64,000 nucleotides of DNA from Paenibacillus sp. FSL H7-0326 (GTDB lineage Bacteria > Bacillota > Bacilli > Paenibacillales > Paenibacillaceae): contig NZ_MPVN01000002.1 in assembly GCF_001955535.1 (NCBI RefSeq), forward strand, positions 62,001 through 126,000, read 5' to 3'. The first letter of the stretch is position 1. Each line of letters opens with the position of its first letter. The translations under genes were made by a program, and so were the position numbers. Positions 9,027-16,781 of this stretch are shown here, in pieces. The notes below the pieces were generated by a model, which was given only the letters and a program-made list of their open reading frames with translations, did not search any database and had not been told where the DNA came from.

Positions 9027-10259
9027 ATGAATGATTTCGAACAAAAATTAAAAGCATATGCTGAGCTTACTGTAAAAGTTGGCGTCAACATCCAGCCTGG
9101 CCAAACCTTGATCGTTCATGCTCCAGTCGAATCCAAGGAATTCGTTCGTTTGATCGTTAAGGAAGCCTATGATTCGGGAGCTGCTCTCGTCAAGGTTCAG
9201 TGGAATGATGAGCAGATTACCCGCATGCAGTATGAACTTGCAGCTGATGAAGTATTCTCCAAAGAGCCGAAATGGACTGCAGGAGAAATGACCGAGCTCG
9301 TTGAGCAAGGTGCAGCCGTGTTACATATCTTGTCTGAGAATCCGGACTTATTGAAGGGCGTCAAGCAGGAACGAATCGTCGCTTCTCAAAAGGCACGCGG
9401 CAAAGCGATGGCGAAGTACCGTGCTTATCAGCAGGCTGATAAATTCAGCTGGTGCCTCATCGCTGTTCCATCACCCGAATGGGCAGCTAAAGTGTTCCCT
9501 GATGCACCACAAGAAGAACAAGTATCGTTATTATGGGACGCTATTTTCCATACCGTTCGAATCGGAGAAGCAGATCCGGTAGCTGCTTGGCAGACACATC
9601 TCTCCACACTGGAGAGCAAGTCTAAGACATTGAACGAGAAGAAATATAAGAAGCTGCACTACAAGGCACCGGGTACGGATCTTACAATTGAGCTTCCGGA
9701 AGGACATCTCTGGGCTCAAGGCGATAGTATCAATGAGAAGGGCTTTACGTTTGTAGCTAATATGCCAACAGAAGAAGTATTTACAGCACCCCTTAAGACA
9801 GGTGTGAATGGAACGGTGTCCAGTACGAAGCCGCTCAGCTATGGAGGCAATCTGATTGATAAGTTCTCGCTCACATTCGAGAATGGACGAATCGTAAACG
9901 TAACCGCAGAAGAAGGGCTGGAAGCACTGCAAAACCTGGTTGAAATTGATGAAGGCTCTCACTACCTTGGTGAAGTCGCACTTGTGCCCCATCAATCTCC
10001 GATCTCGGACACGAACATTCTGTTCTATAACACCTTGTTTGATGAGAATGCGAGTAATCACCTTGCCATCGGAAGCGCGTATGCCTTCTGTCTCGAAGGC
10101 GGCAAAGAAATGGATCAGGAGCAAATTGCAGCAGCTGGACTGAATACGAGCCTAACTCATGTCGATTTCATGATTGGATCGGGTGAAATGGACATCTATG
10201 GCGTTACAGCGGATGGAACGGAAGAACCGATCTTCCTAAAAGGAAATTGGGCGTTTTAA
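9027..10259 (+). CDS. Aminopeptidase, M29 (thermophilic metalloprotease) family
   Basis: Cytosolic exopeptidase of the AmpS/PepS/aminopeptidase T family, which removes N-terminal residues from peptides using two metal ions. At 410 residues it has the normal length. Landmarks are GQTLIVHAPVESKEFVRL in the N-terminal domain and, in the C-terminal metal domain, LPEGHLWAQGDS, FVANMPTEEVFTAPL (first metal-ligand Glu), DEGSHYLGEVALVP (Glu) and NTLFDENASNHLAIG (His). ATG with GGAGG nine bases upstream. It is a monocistronic unit with a strong terminator and an unexplained 18-bp palindrome in its leader. Family assignment is firm; peptide preference is unknown. Confidence 0.93.
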   Translation: MNDFEQKLKAYAELTVKVGVNIQPGQTLIVHAPVESKEFVRLIVKEAYDSGAALVKVQWNDEQITRMQYELAADEVFSKEPKWTAGEMTELVEQGAAVLHILSENPDLLKGVKQERIVASQKARGKAMAKYRAYQQADKFSWCLIAVPSPEWAAKVFPDAPQEEQVSLLWDAIFHTVRIGEADPVAAWQTHLSTLESKSKTLNEKKYKKLHYKAPGTDLTIELPEGHLWAQGDSINEKGFTFVANMPTEEVFTAPLKTGVNGTVSSTKPLSYGGNLIDKFSLTFENGRIVNVTAEEGLEALQNLVEIDEGSHYLGEVALVPHQSPISDTNILFYNTLFDENASNHLAIGSAYAFCLEGGKEMDQEQIAAAGLNTSLTHVDFMIGSGEMDIYGVTADGTEEPIFLKGNWAF

Positions 10260-10277
10260 TTTAAAATAACAAACATC

Positions 10278-10314
10278 AAAGAGCTCAGGTCCTTAGAAGA
10301 CCTGGGCTCTTTAC
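10278..10314 (+). terminator. Rho-independent terminator after aminopeptidase gene
   Basis: Stem AAAGAGCTCAGGTC/GACCTGGGCTCTTT with a seven-base loop, starting 18 bases after the stop codon and ending in a short T-run. Confidence 0.8.
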
Positions 10315-10374
10315 TTGTGCTCATGAACGAGGTTTGCCGTTTATGTCCTTTTATCCACGTAGGTTTGTGGTAGG

Positions 10375-11511
10375 CTACGGCTTGAGAATGACCTTCATGC
10401 AGTTTTCTTCCTTATTATTGAACACCTCGTAAGCCCTCTCCGCATCTTCCAATCTCATCTGATGTGTTATGATATCGGTCGGGTCGATTTTACCTGACTT
10501 AATCTGTGCGTACAGCTCTGGAATCAAGTGAATTACGGGAGCCTGTCCCATTTTCAGCTCTACGTTCCGTTCGAACAAGTGGCCGAGCGGGAACATATTG
10601 TAATTGGCCCCGTACACACCGATTAGTTGAATGGTACCAAACTTGCGCACAACCTCAGATGCAGTTCTGAACGCACCAAGCGAACCGCCTTGCAGCATCA
10701 GTGCTGTCTCCACCTTCTCTACAGCTGTTCTCTTGGCATCCATACCGACACAATCAATGACAACATCGGCCCCGCCGTGCGTAATTTCTTTCATATATCC
10801 TTCAAAGCCTTTGATTTCTTCAAAATTATAGGTCTCGACCTGATTCGTCGACTTGGCATGATCAAGTCGATAATTCAAATGATCGACAGCAATAACCCGT
10901 TTGGCACCTGCCTGCCAGGCAAACTTGTGAGTGAGGAGTCCTACAGGACCGCAGCCAAGCACGATCACCGTATCACCAGGCTTCACTCCCGCATTCTTGA
11001 CACCCCAGTAGGCCGTCGGAAGAATATCCGATAAGAACAACAATTTGTCATCTTCCAATTCAGCATCTTCCGGAATAACAAAGGGCATAAAATTACCGTA
11101 GGGCACTCTGAGATATTCCGCTTGGCCTCCCTGATATCCTCCATAGGTATCTGAATACCCTAAATAACCGCCGCTGTCCTTCGTATCATTGGCATGGTCA
11201 CATTGACTTTCCATTTCGTGTTTACAGAAGAAGCATTCTCCACAGGAGACGTTAAACGGGACGATGACACGGTCCCCTTTTTTGACATGGGTTACTCCTT
11301 TGGCAACTTCTTCTACGATTCCCATGGGCTCATGCCCGATCACATAATCTTCATGCATACCAGGAATCAGCCCATTGTAAATATGCAGATCGGATCCGCA
11401 TATTGCACTTGAAGTGACTCGTATAATGATATCGTTATTATCCTGTAAGGCGGGATCTGCGACCTCTTTCACTTTTACCTTCTTTTTACCTTGATATGTT
11501 AATGCTTTCAT
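10375..11511 (-). CDS. Zinc-dependent alcohol dehydrogenase, formaldehyde-dehydrogenase-like
   Basis: Medium-chain dehydrogenase of 378 residues that oxidises an alcohol or hydroxy compound with NAD(P). Catalytic zinc ligands are visible in AICGSDLH and GHEPMG; the structural zinc lobe has four Cys in CGECFFCKHEMESQC; the Rossmann nucleotide site is VLGCGPVG near residue 190. The insert around residue 115-130 and the long C-terminal half match the glutathione-independent formaldehyde-dehydrogenase-like branch that includes Bacillus AdhB. The ATG follows AAAGGAGTG by about ten bases. It is convergent with the aminopeptidase gene and appears monocistronic. Substrate is not deducible. Confidence 0.88.
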   Translation of the reverse strand: MKALTYQGKKKVKVKEVADPALQDNNDIIIRVTSSAICGSDLHIYNGLIPGMHEDYVIGHEPMGIVEEVAKGVTHVKKGDRVIVPFNVSCGECFFCKHEMESQCDHANDTKDSGGYLGYSDTYGGYQGGQAEYLRVPYGNFMPFVIPEDAELEDDKLLFLSDILPTAYWGVKNAGVKPGDTVIVLGCGPVGLLTHKFAWQAGAKRVIAVDHLNYRLDHAKSTNQVETYNFEEIKGFEGYMKEITHGGADVVIDCVGMDAKRTAVEKVETALMLQGGSLGAFRTASEVVRKFGTIQLIGVYGANYNMFPLGHLFERNVELKMGQAPVIHLIPELYAQIKSGKIDPTDIITHQMRLEDAERAYEVFNNKEENCMKVILKP

Positions 11512-11708
11512 CTAAATATCACTCCTTTCACGCATATTTTAACCATATGGCTTGATTAATTATCAGATTTATCACATTTATTACGGAATCAGCTAAATGA
11601 CAATAGCAACTTATATTTCAAAATTATGGAGTAAACCTTCAAATTATAGTAAAATAGTGGAATGATTGCCCAAAAATAGAGAAGCTTCATGATAGAGAGG
11701 GGATATTT

Positions 11709-12299
11709 ATGTCAGACCGGATCCAACTGCTGTTGGCTGCGGACTATAATGATCTAGGCGAATCCCTGCAGAGAGAGATCTACTATGAATACTATCAGAT
11801 GATGTACGGGTTTATCGTATATATGTTGAAGGATCACTCCGCCGCTGAGGACATTATTCAGGAAGCATTCATCAAAATTATTAAAAATAAGCCCGAATTT
11901 GAAAATGAAGCCAAACTGAAAGCATGGCTGAAGGTTGTTACCAAAAACACGGCCATTAATTATTTGAGAAAAAATAAAAAATATCGTAACCAACTTGACG
12001 CGGACAGTGTTTTCTTAGATGTAGAGACCGCGCAGCAGACATCAGTCTCAATTGAATCCGTAGTGGAAACGAAGATGATGCAGGAATCCATAGAGCGCTA
12101 TATGGATAAACTCAAGCCCGAGTACAGGTCTCTGATCGAATTACGATGGAAGGAAGGACTCAGCTATCGTGAGATGGCAGAACTTCTGGACACAAGAGAA
12201 GATGTCATTAAGCAGCGTCTCTTCCGCGCCAGAGAACGCATCAAAAAATTGTTGCATAGAGAGTGGGGTGCAGCACATGAGCAAAGAAAAGTCAAATGA
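11709..12299 (+). CDS. ECF-type RNA polymerase sigma factor
   Basis: Extracytoplasmic-function sigma factor of 196 residues. Region 2 (about residues 22-95) contains HSAAEDIIQEAFIKI and the DNA-melting helix LKAWLKVVTKNTAINYLRK; region 4 (about 135-190) contains the helix-turn-helix LSYREMAELLDTREDVIKQR. Region 1 and 3 are absent, as usual for the class. ATG follows GAGAGGGG by seven bases. The next gene begins inside its last 23 bases and encodes a membrane protein with a DUF4367-like C-terminus, the standard arrangement for a sigma/anti-sigma pair. I found no convincing autoregulatory promoter upstream. The signal sensed is unknown. Confidence 0.93.
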   Translation: MSDRIQLLLAADYNDLGESLQREIYYEYYQMMYGFIVYMLKDHSAAEDIIQEAFIKIIKNKPEFENEAKLKAWLKVVTKNTAINYLRKNKKYRNQLDADSVFLDVETAQQTSVSIESVVETKMMQESIERYMDKLKPEYRSLIELRWKEGLSYREMAELLDTREDVIKQRLFRARERIKKLLHREWGAAHEQRKVK

Positions 12300-13209
12300 T
12301 TGGCTCGATGAGCCATTTGACGAAGTATACGAACGAGAGTTTGAGGAGGCCTTCGACCTCGCTTTCGAGAATGCTGCAGCTGCCTCCACATCAGTGAATA
12401 AGGAAGCTATGGCAGCATCCTGGAACAAGGTTAATCACGAAATTAAGAATATAAAAAAACGCAAGAAAAGAATCAAACGCTGGCAGCTTGCAGGTGTTAT
12501 CGCCGCTTCGATTACGATAGGTGCAACCATATTCAGCTCTCCGATAGGAACTCAGGCAAATACGTTTGTTCAGAGACTTCAGCAGGTTGGCGATAATTTG
12601 GTTCTTGTATTCCAGGGACCCAGGCAGGATTTCTCGGGAGCGAAGACAGCTCCGCCTCCAGGTTTGCTTGAGGATCCAAGCCAAAATTTCAGCGGGGACC
12701 CAGAAGAGCTGTACAGCCAATTCGAGAATCAAGACAGTGTACAGCACAATTTATTTCTCGTGGAGGTACCCAAAGAAAAGGCGTTCAGCAATACCACATT
12801 TCATATAAACAATTTCGATCTCCCGCTGACTCCAACGCATATCAAGTATCAACTGCTTCTGGACCAGGAGAATCCGCTTTATCCGGAGAACCCCTTCTTA
12901 TCAGATCAAATTTATATTGAATACTTTGATGGAGATGAAAGATTAGCTAAAGTTTCCATTAAAAAAATGTTCTCGGTGAACCCTGGTGCACCAGAGCAAG
13001 CTCCAGCATTTAGTGGAGTTCCTGAGGAAGTTACACTCGACGATGGCACAGTCGCTGTTTTCTACGAGGACTCCGATTATGATCAGCTGACTTACCGAAG
13101 CAATCTGGTAATGGTCATGCTTACGGGGTCCAAGTCTATTTCAAAGGAAGAGCTCCTTCAATTTGCTAATATCATTCAAGAGACAAATAAATTTCCAATG
13201 AAAGAATAG
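12277..13209 (+). CDS. Probable membrane anti-sigma factor with DUF4367-like domain
   Basis: A 310-residue single-pass membrane protein: about 65 cytoplasmic acidic-then-basic residues, a membrane segment (LAGVIAASITIGATIF, about residues 70-88), then a large extracellular part. The C-terminal region, with VTLDDGTVAVFYED and the stretch around ELLQFANII, resembles the DUF4367 domain found in many Firmicute anti-sigma or sigma-associated proteins. The ATG overlaps the sigma gene by 23 bases, suggesting coupled translation and a direct functional link. The extracellular part has repeated Pro/Phe-rich patches and FSGDPEE/FSGAKTA-like segments of unknown role. Anti-sigma function is inferred from architecture and overlap. 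Confidence 0.8.
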   Translation: MSKEKSNDWLDEPFDEVYEREFEEAFDLAFENAAAASTSVNKEAMAASWNKVNHEIKNIKKRKKRIKRWQLAGVIAASITIGATIFSSPIGTQANTFVQRLQQVGDNLVLVFQGPRQDFSGAKTAPPPGLLEDPSQNFSGDPEELYSQFENQDSVQHNLFLVEVPKEKAFSNTTFHINNFDLPLTPTHIKYQLLLDQENPLYPENPFLSDQIYIEYFDGDERLAKVSIKKMFSVNPGAPEQAPAFSGVPEEVTLDDGTVAVFYEDSDYDQLTYRSNLVMVMLTGSKSISKEELLQFANIIQETNKFPMKE

Positions 13210-13216
13210 CTGAGAG

Positions 13217-13255
13217 AAAAAGAGGTGTCTTACATTTACGTAGGACACCTTTTTC
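13217..13255 (+). terminator. Terminator of the sigma/anti-sigma operon
   Basis: Stem AGGTGTCTTAC/GTAGGACACCT (one mismatch) with a short loop and a five-T run, just after the anti-sigma stop. Confidence 0.85.
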
Positions 13256-13343
13256 ATGTTCTGTTGGTCTATTTATCTTTTCGATTAATGGTTGTTATCT
13301 GAATTATTCGTATTAAATGTTGAATTTTCACATTCTCTAGATG

Positions 13344-13832
13344 CTAGTTATACAAATAGCCAGGTGTATAATATGAAGCCTTTTCCACGGTACCATTGCT
13401 TCTAACCATATGCGTAGAGAGCGTTCTGTAATAATAACCCTTAGTTAAATTGTATACCGTCTGGCTAGTTTCCACATTATTGGAATGAGTTGTTGAATTT
13501 GAAATTAATCTTTCGTTCCTCCAGGCCGAACCATCCCATCTTTGCAGTGCCACATCCACACTGACAAAATCAGCAGCAAGCTTCGCTTCTGTATGTCCTG
13601 CTATGTAAATACTGCTGGCACTCATCGTTAACTCCGATTTAAAACCACCAAGATATTGATAAGTCGCAAACGGTGTAATAAAACCCGATTCCTCAGGCGG
13701 CTTTGACGTTAATGCTCCGGGTTCACGTTGTTCTTCGGCTCCCGCTAAGCTGGCAGCAAACAAAGATAAGATGAGCATTAGAGGAAATACAACATTCATT
13801 TTTTGAGTTTTCTTAGACTTGAACATTAACAT
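13344..13832 (-). CDS. Secreted DUF6147-like protein
   Basis: A 162-residue exported protein with a basic N-terminus, a hydrophobic signal segment (VVFPLMLILSLFAASLAGA) and probable cleavage after AGA. The mature part is rich in Ser/Thr/Tyr and aromatic residues, with a beta-sandwich-like pattern (LQRWDGSAWRNE, YYYRTLSTH, KASYYTPGYLYN) that I associate with DUF6147 proteins of Bacilli. Three ATGs are possible; the middle one gives the best spacing (seven bases) from GAGG. It lies between two oppositely oriented units and has no evident operon partner. Biochemical function is unknown. Confidence 0.65.
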   Translation of the reverse strand: MLMFKSKKTQKMNVVFPLMLILSLFAASLAGAEEQREPGALTSKPPEESGFITPFATYQYLGGFKSELTMSASSIYIAGHTEAKLAADFVSVDVALQRWDGSAWRNERLISNSTTHSNNVETSQTVYNLTKGYYYRTLSTHMVRSNGTVEKASYYTPGYLYN

Positions 13833-14000
13833 CACCATTCCTCACTATGTTATTTGGTTAAATCTATCAAATAGTACGGACGAAGTTTTGTACTCGTTCC
13901 ACAGGTTAATAGATTGTAATTTGGTGATGACAAAAAATTATGAATCTCTTAGATCCTTAGAAGAGCGGCTGAGGTTATTCTGAAATTGACTCTATGGCAC

Positions 14001-14036
14001 AAAAAAATACTTTACGGTAATGTCCGCAAAGTATTA
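14001..14036 (-). terminator. Terminator after the CBS/CorC membrane protein gene
   Basis: Minus strand: stem AATACTTT/AAAGTATT around a GC-rich loop, then a T-run, about 30 bases after the stop codon. Confidence 0.7.
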
Positions 14037-14065
14037 AACAATGGCTATACTATAAATAAATTAAA

Positions 14066-15544
14066 TTAAGCCCCAGCTTCCTTATGATTGCTCACTGTCT
14101 TCTTCTTGACCTCAATTCTGGATATTCGATGATGATCCACTTCCTCAATCCGATATTGGTAATCACCATACGAGATGCAATCCCCTGGTTTCGGCGGGAA
14201 GGAATTCAGCATGGATAATACCCAGCCGCCAAGGGTGTCATAGCCAGACTCTTCAATATCGAGGGACAAGAGCTGGTTAAGCTCCTCCAGCAGAATGAGT
14301 CCATCAATGGAATATTCAGAAGCTCCTATATATTCCACAAGCGGCCTCTCATTATCAAACTCATCTTGGATTTCACCAAGAATCTCCTCCACGATATCTT
14401 CAAGCGTTACTAGTCCAGAGGTTCCTCCATACTCATCAATTACAATGGCAATCTGAGTTCTCTCCATCTTCATTTGTTTCAGCAGAATGGCAATTGAGGT
14501 CGATTCCGGAACCGAAAGAATGGGACGAATTGTCGTTAAATACTCTTCCATCCCTGACATAAACAAATCCTTAAGGTGAACAAAGCCGATAATCTGATCC
14601 TTATCACCGGTACAGACGGGATAACGGGTCCGCATTTGCATGCTAGCGATAGTCAAATTCTCTTGAATCGTCCATTCGGTATTCAAGCAGATCATCTCCG
14701 TACGTGGAATCATAATTTCTCTAGCGGTTGTTGCGGAGAAATCGAATATGTTATCAAGCAGTGTGTATTCAAATGCGTCAATTATTCCGTCGTTTTTACT
14801 GTCCTTCATAAGCTGCAGCCATTCTTCTTCACTCTGAACCTTTTCCCTCTTCACAGATAGATGTGTACTCTCCCGATGAGCAGGACCTCTCACTCCTATA
14901 TTCAAGAACCAAATGAGAGGGGACATGAAGAACGTAAACAAGATAAGAAATCTTCCTGACTTCCTTAAGAGGTGCTCTTGAAAATGAGAAGACAACACGG
15001 AGGGGATCCATCTTCCTGCTCCAAGATAGGTTAAAGTAATGACAACAATGGCAAGAGTTGTAGACAGCACTGCCGCTGGCCATATATCTAAACCCATATT
15101 TTCCAGAACCGGCGCTAATCTCGAGGAGATTGCAGCTTCACTGAGCCAGCCGAGCCCAATAACAGGCAGAAATATGCCAAGCTGACAGGTGGTGCGATAT
15201 TTAGCTTTATCAGCTGCTAGTATGGTCAGTGCTTCTTGACGATCGGTCTCCTGGCTGCTCACCTTATGACGCACTAGTGACAATCGGCCAATTGCACTGT
15301 CAAGGGCTGCAAATAACCCGCTGATCAGAGCTAATACCAATATAATTATTGCATAAATCCCAAACGATAGAGGGTCACTCAAATAAGGTCCCGTATCCCG
15401 AATTCGGTAACGGGTCCACCTCCTTTTTATCAAGTATGGAGTCATCACACCACATACAATTGCTGATATATATGCTGCTCCGGATGAAATAATGGCAATA
15501 AAATAGTCTTTGATATCCAGACTTCTTAACCCACTGGAGATCAA
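14066..15544 (-). CDS. Membrane protein with DUF21-like, tandem CBS and CorC/HlyC domains
   Basis: A 492-residue hemolysin-C/CorC-type protein, a family linked to divalent cation transport or homeostasis. The N-terminal 230 residues hold about five hydrophobic segments; tandem CBS domains cover about 270-390 (REIMIPRTEMICL, GFVHLKDLF, VIDEYGGTSGLVTLEDIVEE), and a CorC_HlyC domain is at about 405-480 (DTLGGWVLSMLNSFPPKPGD). The membrane part is unusual: an extra first segment and a basic loop precede the ALISGLFAALDSAIGRL segment that corresponds to the usual DUF21 start. The start is uncertain because the best candidate is a TTG without a clear Shine-Dalgarno. It is not obviously co-transcribed with gerQ. 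Confidence 0.85.
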   Translation of the reverse strand: MISSGLRSLDIKDYFIAIISSGAAYISAIVCGVMTPYLIKRRWTRYRIRDTGPYLSDPLSFGIYAIIILVLALISGLFAALDSAIGRLSLVRHKVSSQETDRQEALTILAADKAKYRTTCQLGIFLPVIGLGWLSEAAISSRLAPVLENMGLDIWPAAVLSTTLAIVVITLTYLGAGRWIPSVLSSHFQEHLLRKSGRFLILFTFFMSPLIWFLNIGVRGPAHRESTHLSVKREKVQSEEEWLQLMKDSKNDGIIDAFEYTLLDNIFDFSATTAREIMIPRTEMICLNTEWTIQENLTIASMQMRTRYPVCTGDKDQIIGFVHLKDLFMSGMEEYLTTIRPILSVPESTSIAILLKQMKMERTQIAIVIDEYGGTSGLVTLEDIVEEILGEIQDEFDNERPLVEYIGASEYSIDGLILLEELNQLLSLDIEESGYDTLGGWVLSMLNSFPPKPGDCISYGDYQYRIEEVDHHRISRIEVKKKTVSNHKEAGA

Positions 15545-15578
15545 AGACTATTCTAATTCTTAATGTGACACCAATTTA

Positions 15579-16025
15579 TTAACGTCTTCCGCCACGAGGC
15601 GCTGTTGGAGCATATGGATATTCATAATTCAGCGGCTCATCAAATGTTGCATAATCAAAATTAACCATCAGGATGATGATCCGTTGACCTGTGTTTGGAT
15701 CACTGATAATAATATGGTCACGGCCTGCTGCTTCAAGGATCCCCTGAAATACTTTAGCATTCCACTCTCTGTTGCCTTCATATGTCGCATAGAAAGTACC
15801 ATATTTCCCAAGGTTCAATCTAAGTATATTTTCAACAAAAGATTGCTCTGTAAACGGAATATTCTGTTGGATGACTGTGCCACTAGGCGTCATTACACTT
15901 CCGCTCGTAACTTCTGGTGGAACGACAGTCATCCCTCCCTGCATCCCTTGCATGTTTCTCGGAGCATTTGCAGGCCCCGAATTCCCGATCTTATACGATA
16001 CAGGCTGATATGGTTGGTTAAACAT
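15579..16025 (-). CDS. gerQ: Spore coat protein GerQ
   Basis: Spore coat protein required for localisation and function of the cortex hydrolase CwlJ during germination; in Bacillus it is crosslinked by transglutaminase. The 148-residue protein has a Gln/Pro/Gly-rich N-terminal half and the conserved C-terminal GerQ domain with SFVENILRLNLGKYGTFYAT and a following DHIIISDPNTGQRIIILMVN block. ATG follows GGGAGG by seven bases. It begins 38 bases after the cwlJ stop, so it is the second gene of a cwlJ-gerQ operon; in Bacillus subtilis gerQ (ywdL) and cwlJ are separate or linked depending on species. Expression in the mother cell is expected; no confident sporulation promoter was identified. Confidence 0.93.
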   Translation of the reverse strand: MFNQPYQPVSYKIGNSGPANAPRNMQGMQGGMTVVPPEVTSGSVMTPSGTVIQQNIPFTEQSFVENILRLNLGKYGTFYATYEGNREWNAKVFQGILEAAGRDHIIISDPNTGQRIIILMVNFDYATFDEPLNYEYPYAPTAPRGGRR

Positions 16026-16063
16026 TTAATTACCTCCCTAATAGTAAGGTGTACATCATTGTG

Positions 16064-16486
16064 CTAAAAAACTGCCGGACAATCTGCCCCGGATGGGCTG
16101 AAGAAACAGTGTGCACGATATCTTCCCGTATTCTGCTGATTATACCAAGTTGCCGGGCATGCTCCAGCTGGTCTGAAGAACCAGAGGGCATTGCTCGCAG
16201 GCCATATTTTCTCGCCGTTAATTACACGTCTGGCTAGACGAATGTCCGACTCTCTCGCCGCTTGATAAAAGTATCCTTTTTGAATCGCCTCAAAGCCGCC
16301 TGGTGACTGGAATACCATATCATTAATGGAGCGAATATTACGAAAATCAAGACATCCGCCAAGGATCCGGTTCACACCAACATTCCCTACCAGAAGCATC
16401 CCTGTTTCGCCGTCTTCCTCTGCTTCGGCTCTCATCAGCCTTGCGAGCACTTTTACATCCTCAGAATTTGCTTTAATAACCGCCAA
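16064..16486 (-). CDS. cwlJ: Spore cortex-lytic cell wall hydrolase CwlJ
   Basis: Cortex hydrolase of the SleB/CwlJ (Hydrolase_2) family that degrades spore cortex peptidoglycan on germination. The 140-residue protein is a stand-alone catalytic domain with no signal peptide, as for CwlJ and unlike SleB. The catalytic Glu lies in RLMRAEAEEDGE near residue 22; other landmarks are VGNVGVNRIL and the Cys/Trp-rich C-terminus (NALWFFRPAGACPATW). Start is TTG, with GGAGGG at good spacing. It is co-directional with and just upstream of gerQ, its known partner, which strongly supports the identification. Confidence 0.93.
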   Translation of the reverse strand: MAVIKANSEDVKVLARLMRAEAEEDGETGMLLVGNVGVNRILGGCLDFRNIRSINDMVFQSPGGFEAIQKGYFYQAARESDIRLARRVINGEKIWPASNALWFFRPAGACPATWYNQQNTGRYRAHCFFSPSGADCPAVF

Positions 16487-16589
16487 TTACGTTCCCTCCT
16501 CCCCTGTAAGTCGTAAGCCTCGCGCCTAATACCCTATATCCTATTGTGCATTCGCCCAGTTCGTGACACTTCTCTACAAAAAAAATACA

Positions 16590-16629
16590 AAAAAAATCCT
16601 GTATCCGCATCAAGCAGCGTGTACAGGAT
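16590..16629 (-). terminator. Terminator after the GH95 gene
   Basis: Minus strand: stem ATCCTGTA/TACAGGAT with an 18-base loop, then a long T-run. It lies about 150 bases after the GH95 stop and upstream of cwlJ. Confidence 0.7.
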
Positions 16630-16671
16630 AAGCAAAACCAATGAAAATAACGAATAACCTAATAGGAGGAG

Positions 16672-16685
16672 TGTCACCAGTGACA
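16672..16685. repeat. Short inverted repeat TGTCAC-N2-GTGACA
   Basis: Six-base perfect arms two bases apart, in the region between the GH95 stop codon and its terminator. It overlaps a Shine-Dalgarno-like AGGAGGAG on the plus strand. No function can be assigned. Confidence 0.4.
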
Positions 16686-16781
16686 AATAATTTCTTAATC
16701 TCCATCTTTAAATATTCTGTAAATACAACATAGCGTTCTTCTTCGCTAGATAACAAGGCCACCTTCATCCAACAAAGGAAC

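Noticed and set aside
16641..16733. 30-codon open frame on the plus strand with AGGAGGAG inside it
   Set aside because: No upstream ribosome binding site at proper spacing and no recognisable product; it lies between a terminator and the GH95 gene end. The inverted repeat there is listed separately.
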